From CAWALV01 sp963782965 (GTDB lineage: Bacteria; Actinomycetota; Actinomycetes; Acidothermales; Acidothermaceae), in contig CAWALV010000002.1 in NCBI GenBank assembly GCA_963782965.1, positions 1,054,001 through 1,118,000 on the forward strand: DNA of 64,000 nt, read 5' to 3'. A program made the position numbers and the translations under genes. Within the stretch, counting starts at the first letter, position 1. The number at the start of each line of letters is the position of its first letter. Positions 62,787 through 64,000 of the stretch are shown here, one piece after another. The notes under the pieces were generated by a model, which was not told where the DNA came from, made no database searches, and saw only the letters and a list, made by a program, of their open reading frames with translations.

Positions 62787-64000
62787 GGTAGCGCGACCTG
62801 CACGGCCGTCACTTCACCCCGGACGACGAGAAGGCCGCGTCCCGGCGGGGTGAAGCCCGCGTTGCGGGGCGGCCGAACCCCGAGGACGTCGCCGTCCAGT
62901 GGCCCACGCGGACGCAGCAGCAAACCGCACCTGCCGCGCCGGGCGTCGACGACGAAGCCGCGGAATCCGACGCACAGGTCTTCGGTCGTGCCCGCCAGGA
63001 TCAACAGGTGTCCCCGGTCACGGGCCTCTCGCGCGATCCGATCGAGCGCCGCGGCGGCCGGTGAGTCGGTGACCAGTTCCGCATCGTCGACAAGGACGGC
63101 GAGCGGCCGCCGCACCGGCCCGATGCCTTGCTCGGCGGCCAGTCCGGCGGCCGGTTCGACGGCCGGCGCCAGGATCGTGGCCAGGTCCGGGTCGGCCGGC
63201 GTGAGCACGTGCTCTGCGACATCGCGCAGCACGGAGTTGCGCGGTGTGACGGCGACGGTTCGCCAGCCTGCCGCCGCCAGCCCGCGCGCGATCGTGGCGA
63301 GCGTCGTGCTGCGGCCCGATCGCGGCGGACCCGCCACGACGAAGCCGGGCACGCACTCGCCGAGGTCGACGGCGACGGCGGTCACGTCGTCACCGCCGAC
63401 GCCCACGACGATCCGGCTCGCCGGGGAGTTCGCCGCGGCGGCTGCCGGCATCGAGAGGTTGCACAACATCACCCGTTCGGGGAAGACGTCGACGCGCCGC
63501 GGCCGGCGTGCTGGGCAGATCGCGGCGTCGCGCTCGCTCGACATAGCCGCGATCGCGTTGAGAGTCGCCGCCTGTGCCGGCCCCGACGCGTCGTCGCTCA
63601 GCAAACACACCTGGGTCTGCGTGAGTGTGTCCGTGACGAAGCCGCGGCCCGGCCCGAGGTCTGCCGGGATGTTTCGCGGGGAGAGCCCGACGAGTGAGAA
63701 GTCGCCCCGATCGGCCAGCCGGAGCACGAGGCGGGTCTCGATCGTGGAGGCCAGCCGACCGACCAGGCCGGCCCGATCGGCGGTCACCACCACGTGCATC
63801 CCGGCCGCCGCTCCCTCGCGCAGCAGCCGGTAGCAGTCGTCGATCACGGCACCGGCATCGACGTCCTCGAAGGCGCTGACCATCGACTCCCAGCCGTCGC
63901 ACAGCAGTACTGCGTGGGGGAGTGGCTCGTGATCGCGTTCGCGTTGTTCGGTCAGCGACGCGAGCCCGCGCTGCGCCAGCCACGACTGTCGACGGGTGAG
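62780..64000 (-). CDS. FtsK/SpoIIIE-type ATPase, C-terminal part (5' end outside window)
   Basis: About 406 residues of a larger FtsK/SpoIIIE-family protein, open from 64000 (starting LTRRQSWLAQRGLASLTEQR) to the stop at 62780. The first part ends an ATPase domain (VLLCDGWESMVSAFED; AGMHVVVTADRAGLVGRLAS). A further ATPase-like domain has AGPPRSGRSTTLATIARGL as P-loop, with Arg for the lysine (GRS), and LAVLVDDAELV as Walker B-like strand. The family includes DNA pumps and type VII secretion EccC-like proteins, whose C-terminal ATPase units often have degenerate P-loops. The catalytic N-terminal region is outside the window, so the branch cannot be decided. Confidence 0.78.
   Translation of the reverse strand, partial: LTRRQSWLAQRGLASLTEQRERDHEPLPHAVLLCDGWESMVSAFEDVDAGAVIDDCYRLLREGAAAGMHVVVTADRAGLVGRLASTIETRLVLRLADRGDFSLVGLSPRNIPADLGPGRGFVTDTLTQTQVCLLSDDASGPAQAATLNAIAAMSSERDAAICPARRPRRVDVFPERVMLCNLSMPAAAAANSPASRIVVGVGGDDVTAVAVDLGECVPGFVVAGPPRSGRSTTLATIARGLAAAGWRTVAVTPRNSVLRDVAEHVLTPADPDLATILAPAVEPAAGLAAEQGIGPVRRPLAVLVDDAELVTDSPAAAALDRIAREARDRGHLLILAGTTEDLCVGFRGFVVDARRGRCGLLLRPRGPLDGDVLGVRPPRNAGFTPPGRGLLVVRGEVTAVQVALPG

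Overview
The window is about 70% G+C core chromosome of an actinomycete. The evidence is the combination of a WhiB2-type regulator, the MtrA-MtrB-LpqB module, the F420 gene fbiA, DUF3499 and DUF5719 proteins, the long NAD-glutamate dehydrogenase, many GTG starts, and gene order matching the actinobacterial whiB2-manB-ahcY-mtrAB-secA neighbourhood. The Frankia/Jatrophihabitans side of the class is a guess; genus cannot be resolved from sequence alone. No phage, insertion sequence, CRISPR array, rRNA or tRNA was found.

Layout. 0-7 kb: end of a DUF559-like gene, a minus-strand gmd + three glycosyltransferase operon, and divergent fcl and manC. With manB (19 kb) and the SIS isomerase (20.6 kb) these cover fructose-6-P to GDP-mannose to GDP-L-fucose. 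7-11 kb: HhH glycosylase, Lrp regulator, ddaH-rocD. 11-18 kb: fbiA, whiB, a GT2/membrane giant with DUF5719, an HExxH-less zincin-like protein, DUF3499. 18-25 kb: zinc ribbon, manB-trm112-SIS-CDF operon, ahcY, DUF421, and a DUF6098-like gene behind a 13-bp tandem repeat. 25-34 kb: trmL, RDD, SpoIIM, and the envelope cluster GPDP-membrane protein/DUF4129/DUF4350/MoxR/DUF58. 34-41 kb: mtrA-mtrB-lpqB-comF, then hpf with a structured leader, then a NarL-type regulator. 41-48 kb: phosphotransferase, membrane glycosyltransferase, YcaQ-like glycosylase, secA. 48-54 kb: Rv3235-like, LysM, Fis-like, BldC-like HTH, CpaB/CpaE pair and a chemoreceptor. 54-64 kb: DUF6912-like, pruA-gdh, lipoprotein, and the end of an FtsK/SpoIIIE-type ATPase.

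Four genes in the first 15 kb (GT4, gmd, rocD, GT2) are each broken by a one-base frameshift while both halves stay perfectly coding. The remaining 49 kb shows no comparable break. This may be local sequence error or very recent decay.

The most interesting signals are: (1) a roughly 190-nt leader with three strong hairpins upstream of hpf, in the position where raiA-motif RNAs occur; (2) a 13-bp direct repeat spaced 31 bp around the -10 of ddaH, directly after an Lrp gene; (3) the 13-bp x6 stop/start repeat at 24.93 kb; (4) a recurring TANNNT + 6-8 nt + start codon architecture, suggesting leaderless transcripts; (5) many in-frame short tandem repeats.
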